A stretch of DNA of 64,000 nt from Pseudopyrenochaeta lycopersici (taxonomy: Eukaryota; Ascomycota; Dothideomycetes; Pleosporales; Pseudopyrenochaetaceae), in NCBI GenBank assembly GCA_003313425.1, contig NHZP01000088.1:1-64000 (forward strand), given 5' to 3'. This document shows positions 62,652 through 64,000 of the stretch, one piece after another (within the stretch, counting starts at the first letter, position 1; every line of letters begins with the position of its first letter). Position numbers and translations under genes: made by a program. The notes under the pieces are model-generated. The model worked only from the letters and a program-made list of their open reading frames with translations. It was not told where the DNA came from and ran no database searches.

Positions 62652-64000
62652 ATGGACTCGGAGTCTAGCACGTCTCAATTATCGTCATCGCAGCCAGGAT
62701 ACCCGCCTTCTACTTCGAACGCAGCGACTGCACGACTCGAGAAATTCGAAACCGTTTTTAGGAGGACATATCCGGACCCATCCGCACATGCCGTATATCG
62801 CCCTGCATACACAAACGCCGAACTCAGACTGCGCAGAACAAGCGGGGCCGTGCTCTATGTCTGTCTATCTCCAGGCTGCAAATGGAGCAACGGTGGTAGG
62901 GGCAACTGCGTCAAACATGCTAGACTTCATGGCACCACCATCGTGAACCCGAAACGGCTTCCATCACGCAGAATCGCATCCACGGCCTCATCCACAGCCT
63001 CAACACCCAACATTCTTGGATATATGGTGCCTCGGGGCGAAGAAGTCACTCTCAGAAGGGCGTTTAATCATCAACGCTATATCGAGGCGCTAATATCGCT
63101 CTTTACGGTTCATCGATTACCTTTTTCAGCGATTGAATATGGTGCCATTAAGGAGTTTGCCCTCGCATGTAATCCGAACATCGAAGACATGCTGCTTAGC
63201 AATCGCCCTATGCTTATGCGGCATCTGAAAGCTAATTATTCGCTCTATAGTGATCAATTGAAGGAGTCCCTGCAAACAACAATGTCTATGATTCATTTTA
63301 GCACTGACCTCTGGACGTCGCCACACAAACATTCAATGCTCGCTATTTGCGTACAATGGCTTGATGCTGACTACAACCTTCGAAAAGCTCTTCTCGGACT
63401 CGCGGAGTGCCGGTATTCTCATAGTGGTTCTACGCAGGCTGCAATCATCATGGAATACTTCGAGATGTACAGAATTACCCATCGCCTCGGCTACCATACT
63501 GCGGACAATGCCACTTCGAACGACACCTGTTTACGGGCAGTATCTGCAACACTAAGGGACGAACATAATGTCACATTTGACGCCGTACATCGCCGAGTCC
63601 GCTGCATAGGACATATTATCAACCTGTCCCTTCAAGCCTTCCTTCTCGCACGTTCAAAAGAAGCTCTTGCGGCAGCCATCGCAGCTGCCGAGTCCGTCGC
63701 CGATAACAAGGATATTGAGAGACTGTCGGCACAATTAACAGCGCCGTCGACGTCCTCTCAAAGAGGTGACACTAGATCACAGCGAACTACCACGGACACA
63801 GCCAGCGCCGATAAATGCAGCGGGTGGGGAGGTATTGCGCCGCTCAGAAAGCTTCACACCATTGCTGTATGGCTGGATCTCTCCTCACTTCATTCTGATA
63901 TGTGGAGAGATGCCGTGGGTCTTGAACTTGGCACGGATAATACCACACGCTGGTCGTCGTGGTACAAAGTCATAAACAACGCCATCAAGAAGAAGGCACA
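62652..64000 (+). CDS. hAT transposase, 5' part, runs off window
   Basis: The frame opens at the ATG at 62652 (MDSESSTSQLSSS) and stays open to the last base, at least 449 codons. A BED-like finger (YVCLSPGCKW...CVKHARLHG) is followed by YGAIKEFALACNPNIEDML, the hAT core HFSTDLWTSPHKHSMLAI with the first Asp, GYHTADNATSNDTCLRA with the second, RRVRCIGHIINLSLQAF, and NTTRWSSWYKV. It most resembles the hAT at 37.0-39.3 kb in its motif choices. The dimerisation domain would lie beyond the window. No disabling change is visible in this part. Confidence 0.88.
   Translation, partial: MDSESSTSQLSSSQPGYPPSTSNAATARLEKFETVFRRTYPDPSAHAVYRPAYTNAELRLRRTSGAVLYVCLSPGCKWSNGGRGNCVKHARLHGTTIVNPKRLPSRRIASTASSTASTPNILGYMVPRGEEVTLRRAFNHQRYIEALISLFTVHRLPFSAIEYGAIKEFALACNPNIEDMLLSNRPMLMRHLKANYSLYSDQLKESLQTTMSMIHFSTDLWTSPHKHSMLAICVQWLDADYNLRKALLGLAECRYSHSGSTQAAIIMEYFEMYRITHRLGYHTADNATSNDTCLRAVSATLRDEHNVTFDAVHRRVRCIGHIINLSLQAFLLARSKEALAAAIAAAESVADNKDIERLSAQLTAPSTSSQRGDTRSQRTTTDTASADKCSGWGGIAPLRKLHTIAVWLDLSSLHSDMWRDAVGLELGTDNTTRWSSWYKVINNAIKKKA

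Overview
The window looks like a transposon-dense accessory region of a filamentous ascomycete (Pezizomycotina; a Dothideomycete is my guess, not shown). The signs are short GT-AG introns of 44-81 nt with CTAAC/CTGAT-like branch sites, HET domains, a fungal Zn2Cys6 regulator, a fungal rhodopsin-domain protein, and RIP-type decay (CpA to TpA on both strands) of some repeats. I found no bacterial-type operons, no CRISPR array and no convincing tRNA or rRNA.

Layout. 0.4-3.7 kb: decayed host genes (rhodopsin-like protein, NB-ARC protein, alpha/beta hydrolase) mixed with scraps of pogo transposases. 5.6-6.2 kb: a three-exon small secreted protein. 7.9-29.5 kb: three paralogous HET-NACHT-WD40 genes (fungal NLR/STAND receptors of the HNWD type, here HNWD1, HNWD2 and HNWD3) with 11, 2 and 4 WD repeats. 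They share an intron position. Between them lie a Mutator-like element duplicated as a large inverted repeat (12.8-18.5 kb), a split pogo relic and a complete pogo element with TA duplications (23.9-25.7 kb). 30.0-35.3 kb: a complete Copia retrotransposon with identical LTRs and an in-frame UGA between gag and pol. 35.3-47.3 kb: a nest of DNA transposons: a pogo element broken by a hAT, a hAT (A) broken by another hAT (B), and fragments of further hATs. 48.0-53.0 kb: a small group of ordinary host genes (secreted alpha/beta hydrolase, NmrA-like reductase, quinone-oxidoreductase-type dehydrogenase). 53.8-64.0 kb: a pogo remnant, a broken Zn2Cys6 regulator truncated by a hAT, that hAT (D) with an intact 856-aa transposase, a nearly intact pogo relic, and the start of another hAT transposase that runs off the window edge.

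How it fits together. The receptor genes are the main host cargo. HET-NACHT-WD40 proteins are known in fungi as non-self recognition and cell-death receptors: the WD repeats act as the variable sensor, NACHT as an oligomerisation switch, and HET as the death effector. In HNWD1 eleven 126-bp repeats are almost identical except at a few codons, the pattern expected from concerted evolution with diversifying selection. HNWD2 is bracketed by a 43-bp inverted repeat, which raises the possibility of mobilisation. The transposons show both recent activity (identical LTRs, perfect TSDs, intact transposases) and old RIP decay.

Limits. All family calls come from reading motifs by eye. Exon structures are inferred from splice signals and reading-frame continuity. 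Frameshifts could be real decay or assembly errors.
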